This document shows, in pieces, positions 25,399-32,924 of a stretch of 41,367 nucleotides of DNA; position 1 is the stretch's first letter; each line of letters begins with the position of its first letter. Location of the stretch: NCBI GenBank assembly GCA_002324875.1, contig NTJG01000022.1, positions 1 to 41,367 on the forward strand, in the 5' to 3' direction. Made by a program: the position numbers and the translations under genes. Source of the DNA: Lysobacteraceae bacterium NML93-0793. GTDB lineage: Bacteria > Pseudomonadota > Gammaproteobacteria > Xanthomonadales > Xanthomonadaceae. The notes under the pieces were generated by a model. The model saw only the letters and a program-made list of their open reading frames with translations. It had not been told where the DNA came from and ran no database searches.

Positions 25399-25797
25399 GT
25401 GGTCTTCGTGATCGGGCTCGTGAGCGGCCTGTTCGCACTGCTGGTGATCCTGCGCGTGGTGGAGAGCCGCCAGACCTGGGACACGCACTACCCCCGTGCC
25501 CTCATGCATCTCTATCAGGCGCAACTGGCCCAGCTTCACGGCGAGCTGGCCGCGGGGACCTGTAGTCCCGCACGCGCCCTGCCCCGGCTCGAAACGATGC
25601 GGGCCCTGTCGAACGATCTCGAACCCGCATTCCCGGACCTGCGTGACCACCGTCGCTTCGTCGCCCATGGCGACCAGCTGCGTGACGCCATCGATGTCGC
25701 CCTAGCCTCGCCGCCCGACACGTGCGCCGCACTCGAGACGCGCCTGGACGACGCGCAGCGCGCCTGCAACGAATGCCACCGCGACTTCAGACACTGA
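25399..25797 (+). CDS. Membrane-anchored cytochrome c'-like protein (start uncertain, possible frameshift)
   Basis: 132 residues from GTG 25399. One N-terminal hydrophobic helix (VVFVIGLVSGLFALLVIL) is followed by a helical domain and a C-terminal CNECHRDFR, a CxxCH haem-attachment site (Cys123, Cys126, His127) with the CxxCHxxFR form of class II cytochromes c'. The fold, anchor and site suggest a periplasmic four-helix cytochrome tethered to the inner membrane. No ribosome site precedes GTG 25399. ATG 25350, in the neighbouring frame, gives MTEPTHPPAFRSVT; skipping one base near 25392 would join this to YAVVFVIG in the gene's frame. Either a one-base error or lesion, or a genuine GTG start, explains this. 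Electron partners are unknown. Confidence 0.65.
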   Translation: MVFVIGLVSGLFALLVILRVVESRQTWDTHYPRALMHLYQAQLAQLHGELAAGTCSPARALPRLETMRALSNDLEPAFPDLRDHRRFVAHGDQLRDAIDVALASPPDTCAALETRLDDAQRACNECHRDFRH

Positions 25798-25972
25798 ATC
25801 GACGATGCCGCGCCCCTGCGGCTCGATCTGAATCGCACCTGCATCCCGCGAGCGCCTCCGCGATCTCCTCCAGGCAATTGCTGCGTTGTTCACGCGTGGC
25901 TGCTTAGCGTCACCCCGTCGGGCATGCGCCCGTATGGCCTGTCCCAGGCCGAACCCGCCCCGGAGGATCGAC

Positions 25973-26455
25973 ATGAAACAACGCCTGCTCGCAACCGCGA
26001 CCATCGCCGCTTCCCTCGCCCTCGCCGGCTGCGCGACATCCCCCGGCTATTCTTCCGGCTACGGTGGAAGCGGCTACGGCGGCGGCTACAACGCGCGCCC
26101 GGCCAACTGCTACGACTGCGGCACCGTGACGCGGATCGAAGTCGTCGGCGGCAACAACAACCCCAATATCGCCGGGCCCCTCATCGGTGGCGTCGTGGGT
26201 GCGGTCGCGGCCAAGGAGCTCGCGCGCCGCAATACCGACAGCGAAGGTCGTCGCAATGTCGCGATCGGCGCCGGTGCGGTGGGTGGCGCCGTCGCCGGCA
26301 ATGCCATCCAGAACCGTGTGGAAGGCAGCGGCCAGTACAACGTGCACGTACGCATGCAGGACGGGCGCACCACCGTCGTGTCGCAGAGCGATCTGGGCGG
26401 TATCCAGGAAGGCTCGTACGTGCGGGTGCAGAACGGCCGCGCCTACGTCTACTGA
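25973..26455 (+). CDS. Glycine-zipper outer-membrane lipoprotein (SlyB-like)
   Basis: 160 residues. A lipoprotein signal peptide ends in LALAGC (Cys20), followed by a Gly/Tyr/Ser-rich stretch (GYGGSGYGGGY), a Cys-containing NCYDCG segment, a glycine zipper (about 65-110, IAGPLIGGVVGAVAAKE and AIGAGAVGGAVAGNAI), and a C-terminal small beta domain ending in YVRVQNGRAYVY. This is the layout of SlyB/Pcp outer-membrane lipoproteins, which stabilise the outer membrane under stress in E. coli. ATG 25973 has GGAGGA 7 nt upstream. A strong bidirectional terminator follows. Confidence 0.85.
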   Translation: MKQRLLATATIAASLALAGCATSPGYSSGYGGSGYGGGYNARPANCYDCGTVTRIEVVGGNNNPNIAGPLIGGVVGAVAAKELARRNTDSEGRRNVAIGAGAVGGAVAGNAIQNRVEGSGQYNVHVRMQDGRTTVVSQSDLGGIQEGSYVRVQNGRAYVY

Positions 26456-26473
26456 CGGAACGAGCGAGTCCCT

Positions 26474-26504
26474 AAAAAAAAACCCGGCCGCGAGGCCGGG
26501 TTTT
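26474..26504. terminator. Bidirectional Rho-independent terminator
   Basis: AACCCGGCC (26481-26489) pairs with GGCCGGGTT (26494-26502) around a GCGA loop. It is flanked by a long A run on the left and TTTT on the right, so it can stop the lipoprotein gene on the plus strand and the cold-shock gene on the minus strand. Confidence 0.92.
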
Positions 26505-26529
26505 CCATGTCACGCATGCGACGCTCAGG

Positions 26530-26739
26530 TCAGAGCGGCGTCACCGCGTCGGCCTGCAGACCCTTCTGACCCTGGACCACTTCAAACTCCACCTTCTGGC
26601 CTTCCTGCAGGCTCTTGAAGCCGGTGCCCTGGATCGCGCGGAAATGCACGAAGACGTCTTCGCCGCTTTCGCGACTGATGAAGCCAAACCCCTTGGCATC
26701 ATTGAACCACTTCACCACACCTTGCTCGCGAGCTGCCAT
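26530..26739 (-). CDS. Cold-shock domain protein (CspA family)
   Basis: 69 residues, a single cold-shock domain. It binds single-stranded RNA/DNA and acts as an RNA chaperone. RNP1 is KGFGFI (16-21) and RNP2 is VFVHF (29-33); the [15 protein letters not shown] start is canonical. ATG 26739 follows the purine-rich AGGGAGAGAGAGCAAC. The 5' leader holds a short palindrome (26769-26785). Whether it is cold-induced or constitutive cannot be told. Confidence 0.96.
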   Translation of the reverse strand: MAAREQGVVKWFNDAKGFGFISRESGEDVFVHFRAIQGTGFKSLQEGQKVEFEVVQGQKGLQADAVTPL

Positions 26740-26768
26740 GTTGCTCTCTCTCCCTGGAACTGTCCGAT

Positions 26769-26785
26769 GTTTCGATCGATGAAAC
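26769..26785. other. Inverted repeat in the csp leader
   Basis: GTTTC and GAAAC bracket a 7-base centre (GATCGAT), 30 nt upstream of the csp start codon. It could be an operator or an mRNA hairpin in the leader. Confidence 0.3.
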
Positions 26786-26874
26786 GCCTGTCAGGCGGCT
26801 GGGTTGCAAGGAGAACACGGGTGCGACGATGCAGCGGACCGGTGGGACGAGCCAACACGAATCTACTCACATAG

Positions 26875-26894
26875 GGTCACGAGTCACGGTGACC
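26875..26894. other. Palindrome in the csp-DUF456 divergent spacer
   Basis: GGTCAC and GTGACC are separated by eight bases (GAGTCACG), a dyad that looks like a regulator site. The 260-nt spacer contains TTGACA on the plus strand just after it (26895-26900), but no matching -10 box at 16-18 nt. Otherwise the spacer holds nothing I recognise. Confidence 0.3.
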
Positions 26895-26999
26895 TTGACA
26901 AACACAGCGCCTGCAAAGTACCCCGGCATTTATGAAAATGCAATCCAGATGCCGAGCCCCCATCCAGCCCGTCCGGCACCTGCAGACGCGCGTGTCCGC

Positions 27000-27500
27000 A
27001 TGGAGCTGACCGGGCTGTTCTATGCCCTCGCGGCACTGCTGATGCTGGTCGGAATCGCCGGCGTTGTGCTGCCTGCCCTGCCCGGGCTGCCCCTGCTGTT
27101 CGCGGGCATGCTGTTGGCCGCCTGGGCGGACGGCTTCGAACGCGTGGGCACGCTGTCGCTGGTCGCACTCGGCTCGATGACAGCGGTCTCCTTCGTCGTC
27201 GATTTCTGGGCAACCGCGGTCGGTGCCCAGCGTGTGGGAGCCAGTCGACTCGCTCTCGTCGGCGCGGTGGTCGGCACGTTCGTGGGATTGTTCTTCGGCC
27301 TGCCCGGTCTGTTCGCCGGTCCATTTCTCGGCGCCGTCGCCGGTGAACTGATCAGCCGGCGCGACCTGCGGCCCGCGGGCTTCGGCCAGGCGACACGGGT
27401 GGGCTTTGGTACCTGGATCGGAATCGCGCTCGGCGTGGCGCTCAAACTCGCGCTTGCGGTCCTGATGCTGGGTGTATTCGCACTGGCCTGGTGGTTCTGA
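27000..27500 (+). CDS. DUF456 membrane protein
   Basis: 166 residues, almost wholly hydrophobic with about five or six helices. The N-terminal GVVLPALPGLPLLFAGMLLAAW and the central GASRLALVGAVVGTFVGLFFGLPGLFAGPFLGAVAGEL match DUF456, a small glycine-rich membrane family of unknown function. ATG 27000 gives the usual family length; in-frame upstream ATGs would add a Pro-rich non-conserved tail. It precedes the mscS gene by 15 nt on the same strand. Confidence 0.8.
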   Translation: MELTGLFYALAALLMLVGIAGVVLPALPGLPLLFAGMLLAAWADGFERVGTLSLVALGSMTAVSFVVDFWATAVGAQRVGASRLALVGAVVGTFVGLFFGLPGLFAGPFLGAVAGELISRRDLRPAGFGQATRVGFGTWIGIALGVALKLALAVLMLGVFALAWWF

Positions 27501-27515
27501 CGCCACAATGGCGTC

Positions 27516-28709
27516 ATGCCGATACGATCCGCCTTCATGCGCCCTGCCTCCTTCATTCGCGCCGCCGGGCTGCACCGCCGGACATTCCAGTCGATGCTGT
27601 TCTACGTGCTGCTGAGCGTGGGGCTGCCCTGTGCAACCGCAGCGGTGCCGGCTGCTGCGACGACGGCCGCGCCGGTCCCGGCGACAGTCGAATCCCGTCC
27701 AGCCACGGATGCCGATGTGGATGTGCGGCGACGATTCGACGCTGTCTACGACGAGGTGCACGAACGCACCGTGCGTCTGATCGCCCATCTGCCGCTGCTG
27801 CTCGCCGCGATCGTGATCGTGCTGCTGGCTGCCCGGCTGGGACGTCTGGTCTCGCAGCGCCTGCACTGGCTGCGGCTGCGGACACGCAATCCGTATCTCG
27901 ACGGACTGATGCGCCGCATCGTCCACGGGGTGATTCTGATCGCGGGTGTGCTGATCGCTCTGGATCTGCTCAATGCGACGGCGCTCGTCGGTGCGCTGCT
28001 CGGTTCGGCCGGCGTGCTTGGGCTGGCGCTGGGCTTCGCGTTCAAGGACATCGCCGAGAACTACATCGCCGGCATCCTGCTGAGCCTGCGCCGTCCGTTC
28101 TCGCCCGGCGACACGGTCCGCATCGACAGTTACGAAGGCAAGGTAGCCGCGCTCAGTGCCCGTGACATGGTGCTGGTGACGATGGACGGCAACGAGTTGC
28201 GGCTGCCGAACGCGCTGGTGTTCAAGGCCGTGCTGCTGAATTTCAGCAGCAACCCCAAGCGCCGGTTCGAGTTCACCTTCAACATCGATGCGGGCCACTC
28301 GATCCGCAAGGCCCAGGAAATCGCCATCGCGGAAATCGCCGGCATCGACGGGGTGCTGGCCGACCCGGCGCCGTCATGGAGTCTCGTCGAGTTCGGCAGC
28401 GCGGGCACCGTGCTGCGCTTCTTCGGCTGGGTCGACCAGCGCCATTCGGACCTGGGCAAGATCCGCAGCGAGGCCATCCGGCTGGTCAAGGGCGCGTTCT
28501 GGCGTGCCGGCATCGGCGCCCCCCGCACCACCAATCACGTGGTGTTGTCACGGGCCGACGATGATGGCGCACCGGCTCCGGGGGATGACGCGGAGCCGGC
28601 GACCAGCATCGGCGTCGACACTTCGGTCAACCGCGATATCGACCGCCAGGTCGCCGACGTGCAGAACAGCGATCAGAATCTGCTCAATCCCAAGGAATCC
28701 ACGCCATGA
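27516..28709 (+). CDS. MscS-family mechanosensitive channel
   Basis: 397 residues from ATG 27516; in-frame ATGs at 27537 and 27594 are equally possible, the last giving a tidy signal-like start (MLFYVLLSVGLPCATA). After a hydrophobic N-terminus and a polar linker come two helices (about 85-105 and 125-150), then the MscS pore helix and beta domain: LGSAGVLGLALGFAFKDIAENYIAGILL, RPFSPGDTVRI, and LRLPNALVFKAVLLNFS. The C-terminal tail is polar and low in conservation. It releases solutes on membrane tension at the inner membrane. Its stop overlaps the pldA start as ATGA. Confidence 0.9.
   Translation: MPIRSAFMRPASFIRAAGLHRRTFQSMLFYVLLSVGLPCATAAVPAAATTAAPVPATVESRPATDADVDVRRRFDAVYDEVHERTVRLIAHLPLLLAAIVIVLLAARLGRLVSQRLHWLRLRTRNPYLDGLMRRIVHGVILIAGVLIALDLLNATALVGALLGSAGVLGLALGFAFKDIAENYIAGILLSLRRPFSPGDTVRIDSYEGKVAALSARDMVLVTMDGNELRLPNALVFKAVLLNFSSNPKRRFEFTFNIDAGHSIRKAQEIAIAEIAGIDGVLADPAPSWSLVEFGSAGTVLRFFGWVDQRHSDLGKIRSEAIRLVKGAFWRAGIGAPRTTNHVVLSRADDDGAPAPGDDAEPATSIGVDTSVNRDIDRQVADVQNSDQNLLNPKESTP
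27523..27528 (+). promoter_or_regulatory. Possible -10 box before the 27537 start of the MscS gene
   Basis: TACGAT followed by eight bases and ATG 27537. The same hexamer at similar distance occurs before the ABC exporter gene. If used, the true MscS start would be 27537 on a leaderless message. A 7-bp hairpin (GACGCCA/TGGCGTC, 27499-27515) ends exactly at the earlier ATG 27516. Confidence 0.28.
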
Positions 28710-29851
28710 AGCTCTCCCGGGCCTGCCTGCCGCTCGCGCTCGCCGGCATCACCACCGGCGCGTTCGCGCAACCTGCCCCCACACCGACGCCGGCCAGCCT
28801 GGAGGCGTGTCTGGCGATCGAGAACGACGCCCAGCGCCTGGTCTGTTTCGATACCGCCACCGGGCGTCGGGCACGGCCGCCCGAAGTGGCCGACCAGCAG
28901 GCCGACGTGGCCCGCGAGCTGCGCGCCAACCCCGCCGCGCGCGCCGATGCGATGGCCGAACCCACGCGTGGCAACGCCACCCTCTACGCCCACGACAGCC
29001 AGGCCCGGCTCACCGACGCCATCGCCAACGCCGGCCAGGGCTCCCTGCTCGATACCCGCTGGGAACTCGCCAAGGATTCCAAACTCGGCATCTTCAACCT
29101 GCGCGCGTACAAGCCGGTCTATCTGCTGCCGGTGTTCTGGAGTTCGAACGTCAACACGGCGCCGTCGTCACCGAATCCCGACAACACCGTCACGACGCCG
29201 CAGGCACTCGACAGCCTGGAGGCCAAGTTCCAGCTGAGCTTCAAGACCAAGGCGCTGGAGAATCTGTTCGGGACCAACGGCGATGTCTGGATGGGCTACA
29301 CCCAGAGCTCGCGCTGGCAGGTCTACAACACCGAGGAATCGCGCCCGTTCCGCGAAACGAACTACGAACCCGAGGTGTTGCTGGTGTTCCGCAACAACTA
29401 CGGGCTGCCCGGCGGATGGCGTGGGCGCATGGCGGCGGTGGGCATCAACCACCAGTCCAACGGGCGCGAGGATCCGCTGTCGCGCAGCTGGAACCGGGTG
29501 ATGTTCAACGTGGGCTTCGATCGCGACAACTGGGCATTGATGCTGCGTCCCTGGATCCGTCTCTCGGACGGAAACGAGGACGACAATCCGGACATCGAGG
29601 ACTACATCGGGCGCGGCGATGCCACGCTCACGCATGTGCGCAACGGCCACGAGTACTCGCTGATGGCCCGCCACACCCTGCGCGGCGGTGAGCGCTCGCG
29701 CGGCGCGCTGCAGTTCGACTGGGGCTTCCCGATCCACCGGAACTTCCGTGGGCGGCTGCAGGCCTTCCACGGCTACGGCGAGAGCCTGATCGACTACAAC
29801 CACAAGGCGACCTACGTGGGCGTCGGCATTTCGGTACTCGAAGGCTTCTGA
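28706..29851 (+). CDS. pldA: Outer-membrane phospholipase A1 (OMPLA)
   Basis: 381 residues. A calcium-dependent beta-barrel phospholipase that removes phospholipids from the outer leaflet of the outer membrane. The signal peptide is cut near residue 21 (TGAFA|Q). A soluble N-terminal extension holds a Cys pair (ACLAIENDAQRLVCFD). The barrel begins near 125. The catalytic triad is complete: His249 and Ser251 in GINHQSNG and Asn263 in SRSWNR, with the same 12-residue Ser-Asn spacing as E. coli. The final residues GVGISVLEGF form the closing strand. It is translationally coupled to the MscS gene. Confidence 0.95.
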   Translation: MKLSRACLPLALAGITTGAFAQPAPTPTPASLEACLAIENDAQRLVCFDTATGRRARPPEVADQQADVARELRANPAARADAMAEPTRGNATLYAHDSQARLTDAIANAGQGSLLDTRWELAKDSKLGIFNLRAYKPVYLLPVFWSSNVNTAPSSPNPDNTVTTPQALDSLEAKFQLSFKTKALENLFGTNGDVWMGYTQSSRWQVYNTEESRPFRETNYEPEVLLVFRNNYGLPGGWRGRMAAVGINHQSNGREDPLSRSWNRVMFNVGFDRDNWALMLRPWIRLSDGNEDDNPDIEDYIGRGDATLTHVRNGHEYSLMARHTLRGGERSRGALQFDWGFPIHRNFRGRLQAFHGYGESLIDYNHKATYVGVGISVLEGF

Positions 29852-29875
29852 CCGGTCACCGGGCGCGGACCGCCG

Positions 29876-30301
29876 GTGCGGCACGCGTCACTCGAAGTAT
29901 CCGCTAGAAAATCCGATGTTTGCGCGACACGGGCGGCAGCCTGCGCTCTGCTGACGGCCTGCTCCGCTGAGGTGGCGCAGGCGCCGCCTGCGCACAGGGA
30001 TGCGGACGCGCAGGCGTGCGTGGTGGGCACGCACCGGCTGAGCCTGCAGTGGATCGACCGGGGTGATCTCGCCCGTGCCGGCCCGGTCGAGATCGGCACG
30101 CGCGGCGACATCCTCGTCGTCGACGGCAGCGAGACCCTCGGCGAACAAGGCCTGGATACCCACGGCCACATCACCTCGGCCACTGCGGACGGGTTCGGGT
30201 TCGAGGGTGCGATCACGATGCGGCTCGGCAGCGTCGCCGGCGCGGCGCCGTGCACACGCTGTGGCACCATCCACTTCCGCGCGCGCGCCCGGCGGCAGTA
30301 G
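29876..30301 (+). CDS. Unrecognised lipoprotein-like protein (start uncertain)
   Basis: Up to 141 residues from GTG 29876, with no ribosome site. After a polar stretch comes a short hydrophobic run ending in LLTACS, which looks like a lipobox. The rest (from about 48) has a conserved-looking core (VGTHRLSLQWIDRGD, GDILVVDGSETLGEQG, GFEGAITMRLGSV) and a CTRC pair near the end. An ATG at 29916 lies in another frame and would meet a stop after 12 codons, so a frameshift before the lipobox is possible. I do not recognise the family. It follows pldA by 24 nt on the same strand and may be read with it. Confidence 0.45.
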   Translation: MRHASLEVSARKSDVCATRAAACALLTACSAEVAQAPPAHRDADAQACVVGTHRLSLQWIDRGDLARAGPVEIGTRGDILVVDGSETLGEQGLDTHGHITSATADGFGFEGAITMRLGSVAGAAPCTRCGTIHFRARARRQ

Positions 30302-30496
30302 TGGCGTCCGCAGCAGATTTATAGCTCCTGCGGCAGCAGCACCGATGCCGTCGACATCGACGTTCCCGGCACCCGAGCGCGACGGCAGCGCGGCCTGGAC
30401 GAGGTCTGCATCACTGCCCTCGTTCCCGCGTCATGCAAAGGACGCATGTCCGGTCAGGCGGGGAGCCCGCGACCTGAAGCCTTCGAACGCCACCGG

Positions 30497-30551
30497 CGCT
30501 GGATTCCCGCTTGACCAGCCGTGCGGCTGTCGAGAGCCGCGGGAATGACGG
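30497..30551. repeat. Interrupted CGCTGGATTCCCGC...GCGGGAATGACG palindromic repeat
   Basis: ATTCCCGC (30503-30510) and GCGGGAAT (30539-30546) are the two stems of a palindrome whose uninterrupted form occurs at 38474-38507. Here 28 bases separate the stems, holding their own small hairpin (AGCCGTGCGGCT). It sits in the 276-nt convergent spacer between the lipoprotein-like gene and a GST gene. The rest of that spacer holds nothing I can name. Confidence 0.7.
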
Positions 30552-30577
30552 CCACGCGCGCACTTCTCAGTCCTTTC

Positions 30578-31213
30578 CTAGAGCCAGTCCTGGATGCCTT
30601 CACGCCGGCAGGCCGTCTGGAATGCCGGACGACTCTTCATGCGCCGGGCGAACGCCGCGAGCTCGGGCCAGCGGTCGCTCGGTTGCGGCATTGCGCGCGA
30701 CCAGCGCATCAGCATGGTCAGCAGAAAATCCGCCGTGCATGGGTCGCGGCCGAGCAGGTACGGCCCGCTGACGGCCAGATGTGCGGCCACCTGCTGCCAG
30801 GCCGCTTCGATCTGCACACGCGCGCGGTCGCGCACGACCCCGGTGTGCGCCGGGCCGGCAGGCTCGTCGGGATAGAACCAGGCCCGGTACGCCGGCATCA
30901 GCGTGTAGACGCCGAAGCAGATCCAGCGGTAGTAATCGCCGCGTGCCGGCGTGCCCACTGCCGGCGCGAGGCCCGCATCGGGGTACAGGTCGGCGAGATG
31001 CATCGCGATCGCGGCCGACTCGGTCAGCACCTGTTCCCCGATCACCAGCGTGGGCACGCGCCCCTGCGGATTGAGCGCGAGGTAGGCCGGCGAACGCTGT
31101 TCGCCGGCCTCGAAATCGAGCATCTCCAGGCGATGCTCGACCCCAAGTTCGATCAGCAGCCAGTGGACCACCAGCGATGCGGTGCTCGGGGCACCGTAGA
31201 GCACGGCGGACAT
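30578..31213 (-). CDS. Glutathione S-transferase family protein
   Basis: 211 residues. The N-terminal thioredoxin-like domain (VLYGAPSTASLVVHWLLIEL, a Ser-containing active-site loop, and NPQGRVPTLVIGEQVLTESAA, about 48-68) is followed by an all-helical domain (YYRWICFGVYTLMPAYRAWF onward) with CTADFLLTMLMRW as the usual N-capping region. ATG 31213 has GGAGAT 7 nt upstream. It follows fumarase by 61 nt on the same strand and may share its transcript. Substrate unknown. Confidence 0.9.
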   Translation of the reverse strand: MSAVLYGAPSTASLVVHWLLIELGVEHRLEMLDFEAGEQRSPAYLALNPQGRVPTLVIGEQVLTESAAIAMHLADLYPDAGLAPAVGTPARGDYYRWICFGVYTLMPAYRAWFYPDEPAGPAHTGVVRDRARVQIEAAWQQVAAHLAVSGPYLLGRDPCTADFLLTMLMRWSRAMPQPSDRWPELAAFARRMKSRPAFQTACRREGIQDWL

Positions 31214-31274
31214 TACGATCTCCGGACCGGAACAGGACCGCATCGCCGGCGGGATGGCCGGCGATGCGCGTGGA

Positions 31275-32795
31275 TCAGGCGATCTCGACGACCGGAATGC
31301 CGCCGATGCGCGCCTTCCATTCGCGCGGCCCGGTCTCGTGCACCGAGGTGCCCGCCGAGTCGACCGCGACGGTCACCGGCATGTCCTGCACCTCGAACTC
31401 GTAGATCGCTTCCATGCCGAGATCTTCGAAGGCCAGCACGCGCGCGGCCTTGATCGCCTTGGACACCAGATACGCCGAGCCGCCGACGGCCATCAGATAG
31501 ACCGACCGGTGCTTCTTGATCGCCTCGATCGCGGCCGGACCGCGTTCGGCCTTGCCGACCATGCCGAGCAGGCCGGTCTGGGCGAGCACCTGCTCGGTGA
31601 ACTTGTCCATGCGCGTCGCCGTCGTCGGACCCGCGGGACCGACGACTTCCTCGCGGACCGGATCGACCGGTCCGACGTAATAGATGAAGCGGCCCTTGAG
31701 ATCGACCGGCAGCGTCTCGCCGCGGTCGAGCATTTCGACCATGCGTTTGTGCGCGGCGTCGCGGCCGGTCAGCAGCTTGCCGCTGAGCAGCAGCACCTCG
31801 CCCGGCTTGAACGTTGTGACCTCGCCCGGCGTGACCGTGTCGAGATCCACGCGACGCGCGCCGGTCGGGTTGTAGGTCAGCTCCGGCCAGTCGGCCAGCG
31901 ACGGGGGATCGAGCATCACCGGACCGCTACCGTCCAGGGTGAAATGCGCATGGCGGGTGGCGGCGCAGTTCGGAATCATCGCCACCGGCAGGTTGGCCGC
32001 ATGGGTGGGGAAATCCTTGACCTTGATATCGAGCACCGTGGTCAGGCCGCCCAGACCCTGCGCGCCGATGCCCAGCGCATTGACCTTGTCGAAGAGTTCC
32101 AGCCGCAGTTCCTCGGCGCGGTTCGATGCGCCGCGCGCCTTGAGATCGACGATGTCGATCGGCTCCATCAGCGCTTCCTTGGCCAGCAGCATCGCCTTCT
32201 CGGCGGTGCCGCCGATGCCGATGCCGAGCATGCCGGGCGGGCACCAGCCGGCGCCCATCGTCGGCACGGTCTTGAGCACCCAGTCGACGATCGAATCGGA
32301 CGGATTGAGCATCGCGAACTTGGACTTGGCTTCCGAGCCGCCGCCCTTGGCCGCGACGATCACGTCGACCGTGTTGCCCGGCACGATCTTGACGTTGACC
32401 ACGCCCGGCGTGTTGTCCTTGGTGTTCTGGCGCTTGCCGGCAGGATCGGCCAGCACCGAGGCGCGCAGCTTGTTGTCCGGATGGTTGTAGGCACGGCGGA
32501 TGCCCTCGTTGACCATGTCCTCGACCGACATCGTCGCGTCGTCCCAGCGCACCGACATGCCCACTTCCAGAAACACGGTGACGATGCCGGTGTCCTGGCA
32601 GATCGGCCGGTGGCCCTCGGCGCACATCCGCGAGTTGATCAGGATCTGCGCGATCGCGTCCTTGGCCGCCGGCGACTCCTCGCGCTCGTAAGCGGCAGTG
32701 AGGTTCTTGATGTAGTCGACCGGGTGGTAGTAGCTGATGTACTGCAGGGCATCAGCGACGGACTGGATCAGGTCTTCCTGGCGGATCTGGCTCAC
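31275..32795 (-). CDS. fumA: Class I fumarate hydratase
   Basis: 506 residues from GTG 32795. An oxygen-sensitive [4Fe-4S] hydro-lyase that interconverts fumarate and malate in the TCA cycle. Cluster ligands are Cys66 (GHRPICQDTG), Cys185 (GAGWCPPGMLG) and Cys277 (IPNCAATRHAHF). The N-terminal alpha and C-terminal beta parts are fused, as in FumA/FumB; the C-terminal part contains GEVLLLSGKLLTGRDAAHKR and YYVGPVDP. GTG is chosen because VSQIRQEDL starts the conserved region and AGAGG lies about 11 nt upstream. TACACT at 32826-32831 on the minus strand may be its -10 box. Confidence 0.93.
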   Translation of the reverse strand: MSQIRQEDLIQSVADALQYISYYHPVDYIKNLTAAYEREESPAAKDAIAQILINSRMCAEGHRPICQDTGIVTVFLEVGMSVRWDDATMSVEDMVNEGIRRAYNHPDNKLRASVLADPAGKRQNTKDNTPGVVNVKIVPGNTVDVIVAAKGGGSEAKSKFAMLNPSDSIVDWVLKTVPTMGAGWCPPGMLGIGIGGTAEKAMLLAKEALMEPIDIVDLKARGASNRAEELRLELFDKVNALGIGAQGLGGLTTVLDIKVKDFPTHAANLPVAMIPNCAATRHAHFTLDGSGPVMLDPPSLADWPELTYNPTGARRVDLDTVTPGEVTTFKPGEVLLLSGKLLTGRDAAHKRMVEMLDRGETLPVDLKGRFIYYVGPVDPVREEVVGPAGPTTATRMDKFTEQVLAQTGLLGMVGKAERGPAAIEAIKKHRSVYLMAVGGSAYLVSKAIKAARVLAFEDLGMEAIYEFEVQDMPVTVAVDSAGTSVHETGPREWKARIGGIPVVEIA

Positions 32796-32924
32796 GGCGC
32801 TCAAGGCCTCTGGCTGGGGGCCGATAGTGTACCGTCCACGCATCGCTGCCCCCGCTTCCAGGCGGGCACGCGCAGCCGCTGTGCACAGCGACCAGGCCGG
32901 CAGCCGGCCAACCAGGGCGACACG

